From: a bacterium 210917-DFI.7.65
GTDB lineage: Bacteria; Bacillota; Clostridia; Oscillospirales; Oscillospiraceae
Direction of reading: 5' to 3'
Length of the DNA: 64,000 nucleotides
Assembly: GCA_020555865.1 (NCBI GenBank)
Contig: JAJCJJ010000001.1
Location: forward strand, 434,001-498,000
Position numbers and translations under genes: made by a program. Under the pieces are notes generated by a model. The model did no database searches, was not told the origin of the DNA, and was given only the letters and a program-made list of their open reading frames with translations. Of this stretch, positions 9,611 through 18,184 are shown piece after piece; position 1 is the stretch's first letter; each line of letters opens with the position of its first letter.

Positions 9611-11014
9611 ATGAAATCAACAACGAAGCGAAGCATGACAGACCGGTTTGTGGACGGGTGCTACCGCTGGATGCCAAATTCCATTGTTTTGGTATTTCTG
9701 CTGACAGTTTTGGTGGCTGTGCTGGCCGTCATTTTCTGCGGATCGCCGCTGGTGACATCCACCGAAACGAAAACGAGTTTGATCGACGCCTGGAACGGCG
9801 GGTTTTGGTCTCTGCTGTCCTTTGCTATGCAGATGTCGCTGGTTATGTTGACCGGTTATATTCTGGCCAGCGCGCCGGTGGTCAAGCGGGGGCTGACCAA
9901 ACTGGCCAGCATACCCAATACCACGGCCGGCGCCATGCTGCTGTGCGGCATTGCTACCTGCATCGTCTGGTGGGTACACTGGGGTCTCGGTATGATGGGC
10001 TCTATCGTACTGGGCCGTCTGCTGGCTGCGCAGGGCAAGAAAAAGGGGTATAAACTGGATGTACCCTGGCTGGTGGCCTATCTCTGGGGCGTTGAATGTG
10101 CCGGCGTGGGTATTTCGCAGGCGGCACCGCTGTACGGCGCTACGCCGGGTTATCTCCAGGGGCTGGTAGTGGATGACGCGGTACGGGCGCTGATTCCTGA
10201 TGTGATCCCGTTGGCCGATACGGTAGTAAACCCGCTGATCATTGGGCAGAACATTGGGCTGTTCATCATCATCACACTGGTTGCCCGGTTGATCATGCCG
10301 AAAAAGGAAGAACGCATCCTGGAGGTAAGCGACGCCTTTGCAGAGGAAATTTTAACTGTGGAGGCCATTGAAAAGCCGGATCGTTCTTCACCTGCGGCCT
10401 GGATCAACAGCAGCCCTCTGCTGAACATTATCATCGGTGGTGCGGGACTGATCTGGGGTATCCGTCTGATTGCAACCAGCGGCATCGTCAACATTTCGCT
10501 CAACAATTTTAACTTTATCATGTTGATGCTCTGTGTGCTGCTTTGCTGGACGCCCAATGTCCTTGGAAAGTGCTGTGCGGACGCTATTGGAAATATTTGG
10601 GGCGTTGTCATTCAGTTCCCGTTCTATGCGGGTATTTTCGGGCTGATCACACAGACCGGACTGAATGAAGTCATTGTTCATTTCTTCACCAGTATCAGCA
10701 GCCAGGAAACGTTCCCGTTGATTGCCTATATCTATTCCGGTCTGCTGAATCTGGTGGTGCCGTCAGGAGGCTCCAAGTTCATCATCGAGGCGCCGTATAT
10801 TATGGAGGTGTGCACGGAGCTTGATGTTTCCATCGCCCGTATCATTGATGCGTATAACTTTGCGGATCTGAATACCAATATTATTCAGCCTTTCTGGGGA
10901 CTTGCTTTCCTGGCGATGTTCCGCATCGATTTCAAACAGATTATCCCGTATACGGCCATTATTGCGCTGGCGGTTTTCATCTTCAACATGCTTTTCATCG
11001 GATTCCTTTATTGA
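9611..11014 (+). CDS. Short-chain fatty acid transporter (AtoE family)
   Basis: This 467-residue polytopic membrane protein has around ten to twelve hydrophobic helices. It carries family signatures such as the 'WWVHWGLGMMGSIVLGR' segment and the Gly/Ser-rich 'NLVVPSGGSKFIIEAPYI' loop near the C-terminus. AtoE proteins move short-chain carboxylates such as acetoacetate or butyrate. ATG 9611 follows GGGAGAGAG at normal spacing and lies 43 bases after the BKACE gene, so it belongs to the same sigma-54-controlled operon. It should import the acid substrate or export the acetoacetate/short-chain acid product. A strong hairpin after the gene ends the operon. Confidence 0.88.
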   Translation: MKSTTKRSMTDRFVDGCYRWMPNSIVLVFLLTVLVAVLAVIFCGSPLVTSTETKTSLIDAWNGGFWSLLSFAMQMSLVMLTGYILASAPVVKRGLTKLASIPNTTAGAMLLCGIATCIVWWVHWGLGMMGSIVLGRLLAAQGKKKGYKLDVPWLVAYLWGVECAGVGISQAAPLYGATPGYLQGLVVDDAVRALIPDVIPLADTVVNPLIIGQNIGLFIIITLVARLIMPKKEERILEVSDAFAEEILTVEAIEKPDRSSPAAWINSSPLLNIIIGGAGLIWGIRLIATSGIVNISLNNFNFIMLMLCVLLCWTPNVLGKCCADAIGNIWGVVIQFPFYAGIFGLITQTGLNEVIVHFFTSISSQETFPLIAYIYSGLLNLVVPSGGSKFIIEAPYIMEVCTELDVSIARIIDAYNFADLNTNIIQPFWGLAFLAMFRIDFKQIIPYTAIIALAVFIFNMLFIGFLY

Positions 11015-11105
11015 GACGTTTCCTGCTTATGCAGACGCTGCGGTTTCCGCTGCATTCACCCCCCTGAAGTGCATGGCTGCCGTGTGCGCAGGCATATGCA
11101 AAACA

Positions 11106-11160
11106 CAGTGGAAGCATCCGCCAAAGCCTTGGGCTTCGGCGGATGCTTCCACTGCGTTTT
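11106..11160 (+). terminator. Terminator after the transporter; usable in both directions
   Basis: A perfect 17-bp stem (CAGTGGAAGCATCCGCC with its complement) encloses a loop that is itself partly self-complementary. A T-run follows on the + strand, and a T-rich stretch follows on the minus strand, so it can also end the minus-strand anti-sigma transcript. Confidence 0.85.
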
Positions 11161-11210
11161 ACGAAAGGAGGAGAGGGGATGGAAACCGAATGAAAAAATG
11201 CGCGGGCGAT

Positions 11211-11819
11211 TCAGCGCGGTTCTGTGGGTACGGTAGCGGCGTTTTTTTCCGAAGTATTCCTGTCGTTGCTCGATAGGGAGAAGGAAACCGCTCCGCCTTC
11301 TTTCAGTGCAGGATCCAGATAAGAAACGGAATAAGCCCATTCGCCGGGGTGTTTGTCATCCGGTGTTATGACCACGCGCAGCGTGGTGTCACCATCCGTA
11401 TCTTCATAAGTATAAGTGCCGTCCCGTTCCAATGCGTCAGTGATATCCAGTGCTTCCTGACCAACATAAAGAAAGATTCGTCCATTTTCCTGTGTTACAC
11501 GGACGTCGGCGCCGTATGTCACGATGGTAGTGCCTTCTTCGGTTTCCATTACGTCTTTATATTCGTTGATTTGGAAAGCCTGGGCAATATGCAGTTCAAT
11601 GGCCTGGGCCAGCGCTCCGTCCGTGGCGGCATTGGCGGCGCCGGCACAGACACACAGCGATGCCATAACGGCGGCAGCGGTCAACAGGGCGCGGCGGGGC
11701 CGGCGGAATCGTGCTGCAGTGTTTTTTTTCTCTTCACTCATGGCTAAAACCTCCTGAATACTCTTTTCGGAAGCGTGAAGCGCTGAAAAGGTATCCTGAA
11801 ATAATTTACGTTCGATCAT
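11211..11819 (-). CDS. Probable anti-sigma factor, single-pass membrane protein
   Basis: The 202-residue product has a cytoplasmic N-terminus of about 40 residues, one hydrophobic helix (about 45-65, ending ANAA) and a polar extracytoplasmic domain of about 135 residues ending in a Ser/Asn-rich tail. It starts 4 bases after the stop of the ECF sigma gene, with its ribosome site (AAGGAGG) inside the sigma coding end. This is the standard layout of a sigma/anti-sigma pair. I see no zinc-binding anti-sigma motif, so the role rests on position and topology. The external domain would sense an envelope signal. Confidence 0.65.
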   Translation of the reverse strand: MIERKLFQDTFSALHASEKSIQEVLAMSEEKKNTAARFRRPRRALLTAAAVMASLCVCAGAANAATDGALAQAIELHIAQAFQINEYKDVMETEEGTTIVTYGADVRVTQENGRIFLYVGQEALDITDALERDGTYTYEDTDGDTTLRVVITPDDKHPGEWAYSVSYLDPALKEGGAVSFSLSSNDRNTSEKNAATVPTEPR

Positions 11820-11823
11820 GGCT

Positions 11824-12327
11824 TCATACCTCCTTCAACGTCTGTTTTGCGGGAAAGGACTCTTCAGTCAGTTCCCGTTTCAGTTTTTGCCGCGCCCGCA
11901 TCAGGCGGGAGCGGATCGTGGTTGGTTTGACGGAGAGGATGCAGGCGATTTCCTCGGTGGTCATCTCTTCGTAGTAAAAGAGATAGATGACCATGCGGTC
12001 GTTGCGCGGAAGGTGCATGACGGCGTCAAACAGTTCACGCTGGGCGGTGTTGTCGAAGGCGGGGGCATCCCAGTCCTCATTCAGGGAAAAGATATGCCTG
12101 CGCCATGCACCGCGCAGGATCTTGCGGCTTTCGTTGATTGCCACACGGATCAGCCAGTTGCGCATGTGCGCTTCGCTTTCAAAGGCTGTGTCGCGTTCCA
12201 GTAGGCGCAGCAGCGCAGTTTGCATCACGTCTTCTGCATCCGCGCGATTTTTCAGGGCCTGATAGGCCACGCGATAAAGCGTATCGGCGTACCGACGCGC
12301 GGCAGGTTCGAAGGATTCCCGGTCCGT
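11824..12327 (-). CDS. ECF-type RNA polymerase sigma factor with ACG at the expected start
   Basis: It has sigma-70 region 2 ('ADAEDVMQTALLRL', 'NWLIRVAINESRK') and region 4 ('LPRNDRMVIYLFYYEEMTT' then the helix-turn-helix 'SVKPTTIRSRLMRARQKLK'). The frame stays open upstream to 12336 and encodes the typical ECF opening DRESFEPAARRYADTLYRVAY. A perfect AGGAGGTGA lies 8 bases before an ACG at 12325-12327, exactly where relatives have ATG. No ATG, GTG or TTG lies between it and the GTG at 12270, which would remove the first helix of region 2. Either translation begins at ACG, or the start codon was lost and only a truncated protein is made from GTG 12270. It is paired with the anti-sigma gene downstream. 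Confidence 0.75.
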   Translation of the reverse strand, partial: TDRESFEPAARRYADTLYRVAYQALKNRADAEDVMQTALLRLLERDTAFESEAHMRNWLIRVAINESRKILRGAWRRHIFSLNEDWDAPAFDNTAQRELFDAVMHLPRNDRMVIYLFYYEEMTTEEIACILSVKPTTIRSRLMRARQKLKRELTEESFPAKQTLKEV

Positions 12328-12531
12328 GGAAGCTCACCTCCTCAGGGTTTGCGGTATGGGGGAAAGATATCTTTCGTAAGGAATATCCATCAGCCGGACG
12401 GATTGTTGCACCAGGCAAAACTTTTTTTCAGCCTGGCGAAAAAGAGAGCCCGTCCCCGCAGGTATACTTTTTCGGCCGCCGGCATAGGGTATCTCAGCGA
12501 TTGAATTGCGGGAAAAGGAGAAATGCGTGTC

Positions 12532-13290
12532 ATGAAAATCTTGTTTTTGCGGCATAAATATGTAACGCTGCTGGCGGGAGCGGCGCTCTCAGTAGCAGTA
12601 TTTGCAGCAGCGGCCATGCCCGCAGCGGTCAGCGCTTCCACGACGGAACGGCAGTTGCCCATCTATTGCGTAAACCGGGATCAGAAAGTGTGCGCGATCA
12701 GCTTTGACGCGGCCTGGGGCGACGCTTCCACCCAGAGCCTGGTGGATATTTTGAATCAGTACAATGTGAAGGCTACCTTTTTTGTGATTGGAAACTGGGC
12801 CGAACAGTATCCGGAGGATGTAAAAATGCTCAAAGAAAATGGGATGGAAGTCATGAACCACTCCAGCGCCCATGGGCATATGAACCAGATGAGCAGCGAG
12901 GAGATTATTGCAGACATCAAGAAATGTAATGATCAGATTGAGGCTTTGACCGGGGAATGTCCTACGCTGTTCCGTGCGCCGTACGGGGAATATGACGACC
13001 ATGTGATTGCCGCCGTCCGCTCCATCGGTATGGAGCCGATCCAGTGGGATGTAGATAGTCTGGACTGGAAAGAGATCTCCGCCGGCGAGATTTATGAGCG
13101 GGTAACATCCCGGGTTAAGCCGGGCAGTATTATTTTGTTCCATAATGCGGGGCTGAATACCCCGGAGGCTTTGCCGGATATTCTGGAATACCTGATTGGG
13201 GAGGGGTATGAAGTGGTACCCGTCAGCCAGATCCTGCTGGATGGGGAGTACACCATCGACCACGAGGGACGCCAGTGGGCTGCGGAGTAA
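12532..13290 (+). CDS. Secreted polysaccharide deacetylase (NodB domain)
   Basis: It removes N- or O-acetyl groups from cell-wall or spore polysaccharide. The N-terminus has a basic patch and hydrophobic helix (about 10-35) ending SASTT, a signal peptide or anchor. The NodB motifs are in order: SFDAAWGD (motif 1, the variant seen in PdaB/YlxY-like proteins), HSSAH (zinc-binding), RAPYGEYD, VDSLDWK, and ILFHN near the end. AAGGAG is 2 bases from ATG 12523 and 11 from ATG 12532, so either start is possible. Length fits PdaB-type sporulation deacetylases, but no sporulation neighbour confirms this. It is divergent from the ECF sigma gene and converges on purA. Confidence 0.85.
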   Translation: MKILFLRHKYVTLLAGAALSVAVFAAAAMPAAVSASTTERQLPIYCVNRDQKVCAISFDAAWGDASTQSLVDILNQYNVKATFFVIGNWAEQYPEDVKMLKENGMEVMNHSSAHGHMNQMSSEEIIADIKKCNDQIEALTGECPTLFRAPYGEYDDHVIAAVRSIGMEPIQWDVDSLDWKEISAGEIYERVTSRVKPGSIILFHNAGLNTPEALPDILEYLIGEGYEVVPVSQILLDGEYTIDHEGRQWAAE

Positions 13291-13353
13291 GCAAAGCATC
13301 AGACCTGCCGGCCGCAGGAACTGGCGCGGATCGGCCCGACGGATGAACTGGAT

Positions 13354-13389
13354 AAAAAAACTGGTATCGGAATTCCGATACCAGTTTTT
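13354..13389. terminator. Bidirectional terminator between deacetylase gene and purA
   Basis: AAAAACTGGTATCGGAATTCCGATACCAGTTTTT is an almost perfect palindrome with A and T runs on both sides, placed between convergent genes. Confidence 0.92.
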
Positions 13390-13399
13390 GCTGTGTGGA

Positions 13400-14695
13400 T
13401 TACTGCAGCGCGATCTTCGGCGTGCGGTGGATAATTTCGTGACGCTTAGGACCGGTGGAAAACAGTTTGATGGGCACCCCAAGCTCCTGTTCGATAAAGT
13501 CCACATAAATCAAGGCTTCTTTGGGAAGCTTCTCCTCGTCGGTAATGCCGCGGATATCGCTCTTCCAGCCGGGCAACACGGTATAAATCGGTCTGGCGTC
13601 CTTAAGCAGCCGGGTCACCGGGAAATCTTTCACGATCCGGCCGTTGATCTCGTAGCCGGTACATACTTTGATCTCATCAAGATAGCCCAAAACATCCAGA
13701 CAGGTCAGGCATACCTCGGTAGCGCCCTGCATTTCCACGCCGTAGCGGGTCGCCACAGCGTCAAACCAGCCCACGCGGCGGGGGCGGCCCGTGGTGGCGC
13801 CGAATTCGCCCTTGTCGCCGCCGCGTTTGCGCAGCTCGTCGGCTTCCTCGCCAAAGATTTCCGAAACGAAGTCGCCGCCGCCGACAGAGGAAGAATAAGC
13901 TTTGGTCACAGCCACGATATCCTCAATGTAGCGGGGCGGGATGCCTGCGCCGATGCATCCGTAACCTGCCAGGGTGTTGGAGGAAGTGGTCATGGGATAG
14001 ATGCCGAAATCGGGATCTTTCATGGTACCCAACTGGCCTTCCAGCAGAACTGTTTTGCCTTCCCGCAAAGCGGTGTGGACAAAACGCGCTGCGTCGCCGA
14101 CATAGGGACGGATCAATTCACGCTGCTGAACCATTTCATCATACAGTGCCTGAGGATCCAGAGGATCTTTGTGATAGAGATGGACAAACAGCGCATTTTT
14201 CAGCTGGCAGACTTTTTCCAGGCGTTCGCGCAGCACATCGTCGTCAAAAAGTTCGTTCACCTGAATGCCGATTTTGGATACCTTGTCGGCATAAAACGGC
14301 GCAATACCGGATTTGGTGGAGCCGTATGCCTTGCCGGCCAGGCGGTCTTCCTCATAGGTATCCAGCAAAACGTGGTATGGCATCAGCACATGAGCACGAT
14401 CGGAAACGATGAGCTTGGGGGCGCTTACGCCGCCGTCAAGCAGCATCTGCAGCTCTGCTACCAGCTTGCGGATGTCCAGCGCAACGCCGTTGCCGATGAT
14501 ATTGGTAATATTGGGGTAAAACACACCCGAAGGGAGGGTGTGCAGCGCGAAACGGCCATAGTCGTTGATGATGGTATGGCCTGCGTTGGCTCCGCCCTGG
14601 AAGCGGATGACCACATCCGCCTGCTCGGCAAACATATCGGTGATCTTGCCTTTTCCTTCGTCGCCCCAGTTGGCGCCTACAATCGCTTTTACCAT
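13400..14695 (-). CDS. purA: Adenylosuccinate synthetase
   Basis: PurA joins IMP and aspartate with GTP to give adenylosuccinate, the first committed step to AMP. The 431-residue product starts MVKAIVGANWGDEGKGK, holding the GDEGKGK P-loop and catalytic Asp. It continues with FQGGANAGHTI, the GVGGGD-type segment 'SSVGGGDFVSEI' and 'TGRPRRVGWFDAVATRYG'. The start at 14695 is set by that conserved opening and by AAGGAA upstream; the longer frame to 14728 adds unrelated residues. It is cytoplasmic, transcribed alone and ended by the shared hairpin at 13354-13389. Confidence 0.97.
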   Translation of the reverse strand: MVKAIVGANWGDEGKGKITDMFAEQADVVIRFQGGANAGHTIINDYGRFALHTLPSGVFYPNITNIIGNGVALDIRKLVAELQMLLDGGVSAPKLIVSDRAHVLMPYHVLLDTYEEDRLAGKAYGSTKSGIAPFYADKVSKIGIQVNELFDDDVLRERLEKVCQLKNALFVHLYHKDPLDPQALYDEMVQQRELIRPYVGDAARFVHTALREGKTVLLEGQLGTMKDPDFGIYPMTTSSNTLAGYGCIGAGIPPRYIEDIVAVTKAYSSSVGGGDFVSEIFGEEADELRKRGGDKGEFGATTGRPRRVGWFDAVATRYGVEMQGATEVCLTCLDVLGYLDEIKVCTGYEINGRIVKDFPVTRLLKDARPIYTVLPGWKSDIRGITDEEKLPKEALIYVDFIEQELGVPIKLFSTGPKRHEIIHRTPKIALQ

Positions 14696-14760
14696 AGTTT
14701 TAATTCCTTCCTGCACGGGGTTTTGCACGTTCTGCCCTATCCCGCACGATTACGCTTTGA

Positions 14761-15501
14761 TTATACAATACTTTTTTCCGCATTGCAAGGGTTATCTGCG
14801 GGCCAGAGCGGGCCGGCTGCATCGGTTTCGCTGTCGGAAAAGGGCAGCAGGAAGGTGGGGCAGCCCTCAAATCCCGGGGCGATGGCCCAGGGTTGGTAAA
14901 AGAAATGGAATCCTTTTTCGCTCAGGTAGAAATTGCGCAGATTGAGATTGCGGCGCAGGCGGCGGGAAAAATCCGGATGGTATACAGCCAGGGAGGATTC
15001 CTGCTGGCGGCGGCATTGTTCCCGGGCTGCTGCCAGGCACAGCGCGCGCACGCGTGTTCCGCGCCGGAAACATTCGGAAGCGGTGATGGGATAACCTGTT
15101 TCCAGGTTCCAGGTATCGGCGCGCCGCAGCGTCAGTGCTTCCGGCGTACCGGCCCATTCGGTGCAGTCTGAGTAAAGACTGAGCACGCCGCGCTCATTGC
15201 AGGTCACCGTACAGGTGAGGTTGGCTTGGGCACAGGGCAGAGGGGCGCTCTCGTCCCGGGCATGTTCAAAAGCCGCCAGCGCTTCCGGATAGAGCCAGCG
15301 TCCGCAGTATGAAAGAAACGAACGGGCGCACTGACGGTAATAGCGGTTGAAACGGCGCATGGCGCGGCTGCGCATGCCGCTTTGGCATTGGGGCACGCAG
15401 ATCCCGGCCTGCAGCACCGGGATTTCAGCACACGTCCATTGCCGCTGTTCTTCCTGCACAATGAGTTCTATCGTATCTGATATTGCTTTCACGATTGGCA
15501 T
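14761..15501 (-). CDS. DUF3298/RsiV-like protein without visible signal peptide
   Basis: The C-terminal part (from about residue 110) resembles the DUF3298 domain of RsiV and related proteins: 'LTCTVTCNERGVLSLYSD', then 'NLRNFYLSEKGFHFFYQPW', 'AIAPGFEGCPTFLLPF'. The 246-residue product has no clear membrane helix or signal peptide, unlike RsiV. Start at 15501 (MPIVKAIS) follows GAGGAGGGG closely; the frame extends upstream to 15747, but that part reads as non-coding and covers the promoter of the divergent operon. Function is unknown; RsiV is an anti-sigma factor and lysozyme sensor, but nothing here supports that role directly. Confidence 0.6.
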   Translation of the reverse strand: MPIVKAISDTIELIVQEEQRQWTCAEIPVLQAGICVPQCQSGMRSRAMRRFNRYYRQCARSFLSYCGRWLYPEALAAFEHARDESAPLPCAQANLTCTVTCNERGVLSLYSDCTEWAGTPEALTLRRADTWNLETGYPITASECFRRGTRVRALCLAAAREQCRRQQESSLAVYHPDFSRRLRRNLNLRNFYLSEKGFHFFYQPWAIAPGFEGCPTFLLPFSDSETDAAGPLWPADNPCNAEKSIV

Positions 15502-15555
15502 CCCCTCCTCACGCCACATTATGCGGCAAAAGCGGCGCAGGTGCGGAAAAAAGGG

Positions 15556-15584
15556 TTTACTTTCACAGTGTAGTATGTTAAAAT
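15556..15584 (+). promoter_or_regulatory. Promoter of the yerC-like/methyltransferase/hslO run
   Basis: TTTACT and TAAAAT are separated by 17 bases and placed about 60 bases before the first start codon. Confidence 0.6.
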
Positions 15585-15643
15585 ATCGAAAAAGAAGCCC
15601 ATCGGACAGCGATTGCGGTGAAACAGTGGAAAGGGGAAGCGTG

Positions 15644-15952
15644 ATGGCAAAGATATCGAAAAAGGAAAAAAATATTGAGTTGTACAAGGCGATCCTGGCG
15701 CTGAAAAATTTGGATGAATGCTGCCGTTTTTTTGAGGATTTGTGCACCGTGCCCGAGTTGCGGGCTATGGAGCAGCGCTACGAGGTGGCGTCTCTGCTCA
15801 ACCAGGGCCTGATCTACAACGATATTCTGGAACGCACAGGGGCCTCCAGCGCTACGATCAGCCGTGTGAACCGTTCGCTGAATTATGGTGCCGGCGGCTA
15901 TGAGGATGTGTTCCGTAATCTGGCTCAGCAGACGCAGGAGGAAAAGCGTTGA
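15644..15952 (+). CDS. YerC/TrpR-related DNA-binding protein
   Basis: This small protein of 102 residues is a TrpR-like helical repressor of the YerC/YecD family. The core has 'FFEDLCTVPELRAMEQRYEVA', then a helix-turn-helix, 'YNDILERTGASSATISRVNRSL', and the usual aromatic end (NYGAGGYEDVF). The family is widespread in Firmicutes and regulation is poorly defined. ATG 15644 has GGAAAGGGGA upstream; an in-frame GTG sits one codon earlier. Its stop overlaps the ATG of the following methyltransferase (TGATG), so the two are translationally coupled. Confidence 0.85.
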   Translation: MAKISKKEKNIELYKAILALKNLDECCRFFEDLCTVPELRAMEQRYEVASLLNQGLIYNDILERTGASSATISRVNRSLNYGAGGYEDVFRNLAQQTQEEKR

Positions 15953-16695
15953 TGGACTGTTATACTTCTCTGGCGGGTGGGTACGACAGTCTGACCGAAG
16001 ATGTGCAGTATGAAAAGCGTGCAGCTTTCCTGCAGAAGCTTTTGGCCAAAAGCACGATCCCGGTCCATACGGTACTGGATCTGGCCTGCGGCACCGGTAC
16101 CATGACGTGCCTTTTGGCGGAGGCAGGTTATGAGATGATCGGCGTGGATCTTTCGGAGGACATGCTCTCCGAGGCGGCCGGAAAAACGGTCAGTCCCGGA
16201 AAAATCCCGCCGATTTACCTTCAGCAGAGTATGGAGGAGCTGGACCTCTACGGAACGGTGGAGGCGGCGGTGTGCTGTCTGGACAGCATAAACTATCTGA
16301 CGGATGCGCGCGCCTTGAAACGGGCGCTGCAGCGGCTTCATCTTTTTGTGGCGCCCGGCGGCGTCTTTCTTTTTGATGTGAATACGCCCTGTAAGTTGCG
16401 CAGCCTGGACGGGCAAGTCTTTCTGGATGAGCGGGAGGATCTTTACTGCGTCTGGCGGGCGGACTTTGACCGGCGCAGCCGTATTTGTACCTATGGTATG
16501 GATATTTTTGAGCGGCAAGGCACGTTGTGGCGGCGTTCGCTGGAGGAGCACCGCGAAAAGGCGTGGGAAGTGGAAGAGTTGAAGCGCTTTTTGACAGAGG
16601 CCGGCTTTGGCCGGATCCGCGTTTGGGGCGACTGCCGTCTGCGCGCGCCGCGGCAGGACGAACAGCGCATTTATTTTTCTTGTATACGGGAGTGA
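15952..16695 (+). CDS. Class I SAM-dependent methyltransferase
   Basis: The 247-residue product has a Rossmann methyltransferase fold: motif I 'VLDLACGTGTMTCLLAE' (about 45-60), an acidic residue ending strand 2 (GVDLSEDML), and 'PGGVFLFDVNTP' as motif III. It resembles the YqeM/small-molecule methyltransferase group (opening 'YTSLAGGYDSLTEDVQY'). The substrate cannot be told. It overlaps yerC-like by one base and is followed 8 bases later by hslO, forming a three-gene run. Confidence 0.85.
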   Translation: MDCYTSLAGGYDSLTEDVQYEKRAAFLQKLLAKSTIPVHTVLDLACGTGTMTCLLAEAGYEMIGVDLSEDMLSEAAGKTVSPGKIPPIYLQQSMEELDLYGTVEAAVCCLDSINYLTDARALKRALQRLHLFVAPGGVFLFDVNTPCKLRSLDGQVFLDEREDLYCVWRADFDRRSRICTYGMDIFERQGTLWRRSLEEHREKAWEVEELKRFLTEAGFGRIRVWGDCRLRAPRQDEQRIYFSCIRE

Positions 16696-16703
16696 AATGA
16701 TTT

Positions 16704-17591
16704 ATGACAGATCGGTTAATACGGGCAATCACTGCCGACGGTATGGTCAAAGCCACCGCTGTCACCACGCGGGAGTTGACGGAGCGCGCCAGGCAGATTC
16801 ACAAGACCCTGCCTGTCGTCACGGCGGCTCTGGGCCGTACGCTGGCAGCTGCGTCCATGATGGGCAACGCCCTGAAAAGCGAAGGGGCCAGCTTGAGTAT
16901 CCAGGTGCGGGGGGGCGGACCCGTCGGGGCGATCGTGGCCATCTCTGACAGCGAGGGCAACGTGCGTGGGTATGCCGAGCATCCGCAGGTGGATCTTCCG
17001 CTGCGCAGCGATGGAAAGCTGGACGTGGGCGCAGCGGTGGGGTGTGACGGTACGCTGACGGTGATCAAGGATTTGTGCATGAAAGAGCCTTATATCGGCT
17101 CTGTGCAGCTGTTAGGCGGCGAAATTGCGGAGGACATTGCGCAGTATTTTGTGGAGAGCGAGCAGATCCCCACAGCCTGTGCTCTGGGCGTGCTGGTGGA
17201 TCGGGATCAGAGTGTGCGCTGTGCCGGTGGTTATCTTATCCAGCTGTTGCCCGGTGCGGGAGAGGATGTCATTTCCAAAGTGGAAGCCGGGGTGTATGCG
17301 GCTGGCGCTGTGACGAAGCTGCTGACGGCGAACGACGACCCTGAGGCCATGCTGCGCACGGTTTTGTCTGAGTTTGAACTGGAAGTACTGGAAACGGCCC
17401 CCGTGGCTTATCGGTGTACCTGCAGCCGGGACCGGGTGGAGCGCGCCCTACTGAGTTTGGGGGCGGATGAGCTGCGGCAGATGCTTGACGAGCAGGGGCA
17501 CGCGGAGCTGACCTGCCAATTCTGCGATCAGGTGCACCAGTTCAGTGGAGAGGATCTCCGGCGTATTCTGGAACTGGCCCAGAAAAAATAA
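16704..17591 (+). CDS. hslO: Redox-regulated chaperone Hsp33
   Basis: Hsp33 is a cytoplasmic holdase activated by oxidation. The 295-residue product shows the N-terminal 'DRLIRAITADGMVKA', the core 'VRGGGPVGAIVAISDSEG' and the C-terminal redox switch with four cysteines as C-x-C (RCTCSRDR, about 236-238) and C-x-x-C (CQFC, about 271-274), which bind zinc when reduced. All four are present, so the switch should work. For an oxygen-sensitive anaerobe it would protect against sudden oxidant exposure. It is last in the run with the yerC-like and methyltransferase genes. Confidence 0.96.
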   Translation: MTDRLIRAITADGMVKATAVTTRELTERARQIHKTLPVVTAALGRTLAAASMMGNALKSEGASLSIQVRGGGPVGAIVAISDSEGNVRGYAEHPQVDLPLRSDGKLDVGAAVGCDGTLTVIKDLCMKEPYIGSVQLLGGEIAEDIAQYFVESEQIPTACALGVLVDRDQSVRCAGGYLIQLLPGAGEDVISKVEAGVYAAGAVTKLLTANDDPEAMLRTVLSEFELEVLETAPVAYRCTCSRDRVERALLSLGADELRQMLDEQGHAELTCQFCDQVHQFSGEDLRRILELAQKK

Positions 17592-17762
17592 AAGCAGAGT
17601 AAAGAACCATATGCCTGCGCCCGTCAAAGCAGACTGTGTGGCTTTGGCGGGCAGGTATGCTGGGCTGCGGCGTTTCCAGGGGACTGCAGAGGCCGCTCAC
17701 GCGGTACTTTTTGCAGTTTCCTGGGCGGTGAAAAATTTTTTCATAAATTTTGTAATTATGCC

Positions 17763-17791
17763 TTGACATTTCCGCTTTCACCTCGTATAAT
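17763..17791 (+). promoter_or_regulatory. Perfect consensus sigma-A promoter of the tRNA cluster
   Basis: TTGACA, a 17-base spacer and TATAAT all match consensus exactly. Predicted transcription start is near 17798, 24 bases before tRNA-Val. It is the strongest-looking promoter in the window. Confidence 0.93.
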
Positions 17792-17821
17792 AACACATGC
17801 TGTTTCGCACAAAAAACGAAC

Positions 17822-17897
17822 GGGAGCATAGCTCAGCTGGGAGAGCACATGCCTTACAAGCATGGGGTCACAGGTTCGAGCCCTGTTGTTCCCACCA
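17822..17897 (+). tRNA. tRNA-Val (anticodon TAC)
   Basis: A 76-base cloverleaf with encoded CCA. The acceptor GGGAGCA pairs with TGTTCCC, the anticodon stem CATGC/GCATG encloses CTTACAA, and the T-loop GTTCGAG is present. First of five tRNA genes. Confidence 0.96.
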
Positions 17898-17923
17898 CTT
17901 CTTTTTTGTGTAGGATATGCTAT

Positions 17924-18000
17924 GGCCGAGTAGTTCAGTTGGTTAGAACGCCAGCCTGTCACGCTGGAGGTCGAGGGTTCGAGCCCCTTCTCGGTCGCCA
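17924..18000 (+). tRNA. tRNA-Asp (anticodon GTC)
   Basis: A 77-base cloverleaf with encoded CCA. GGCCGAG pairs with CTCGGTC, the anticodon loop is CTGTCAC and the T-arm is GGTTCGAGCC. Confidence 0.96.
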
Positions 18001-18003
18001 TAT

Positions 18004-18078
<75 letters not shown>

Positions 18079-18079
<1 letters not shown>

Positions 18080-18105
18080 ACGCGCAGTGCGCACTGCGCG
18101 TTTTA
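18079..18105 (+). repeat. Perfect 12-bp palindrome between tRNA-Phe and tRNA-Gly
   Basis: AACGCGCAGTGC is followed directly by its reverse complement and then TTTAT. It could act as a weak terminator or as a processing signal between tRNAs. Confidence 0.7.
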
Positions 18106-18106
18106 T

Positions 18107-18182
18107 GCGGGCGTAGCTCATCTGGTAGAGCGCCACCTTGCCAAGGTGGAGGTAGCGAGTTCGAGCCTCGTCGCCCGCTCCA
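18107..18182 (+). tRNA. tRNA-Gly (anticodon GCC)
   Basis: A 76-base cloverleaf with encoded CCA. GCGGGCG pairs with CGCCCGC, and the anticodon stem CCACC/GGTGG encloses TTGCCAA. Confidence 0.96.
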
Positions 18183-18184
18183 AA

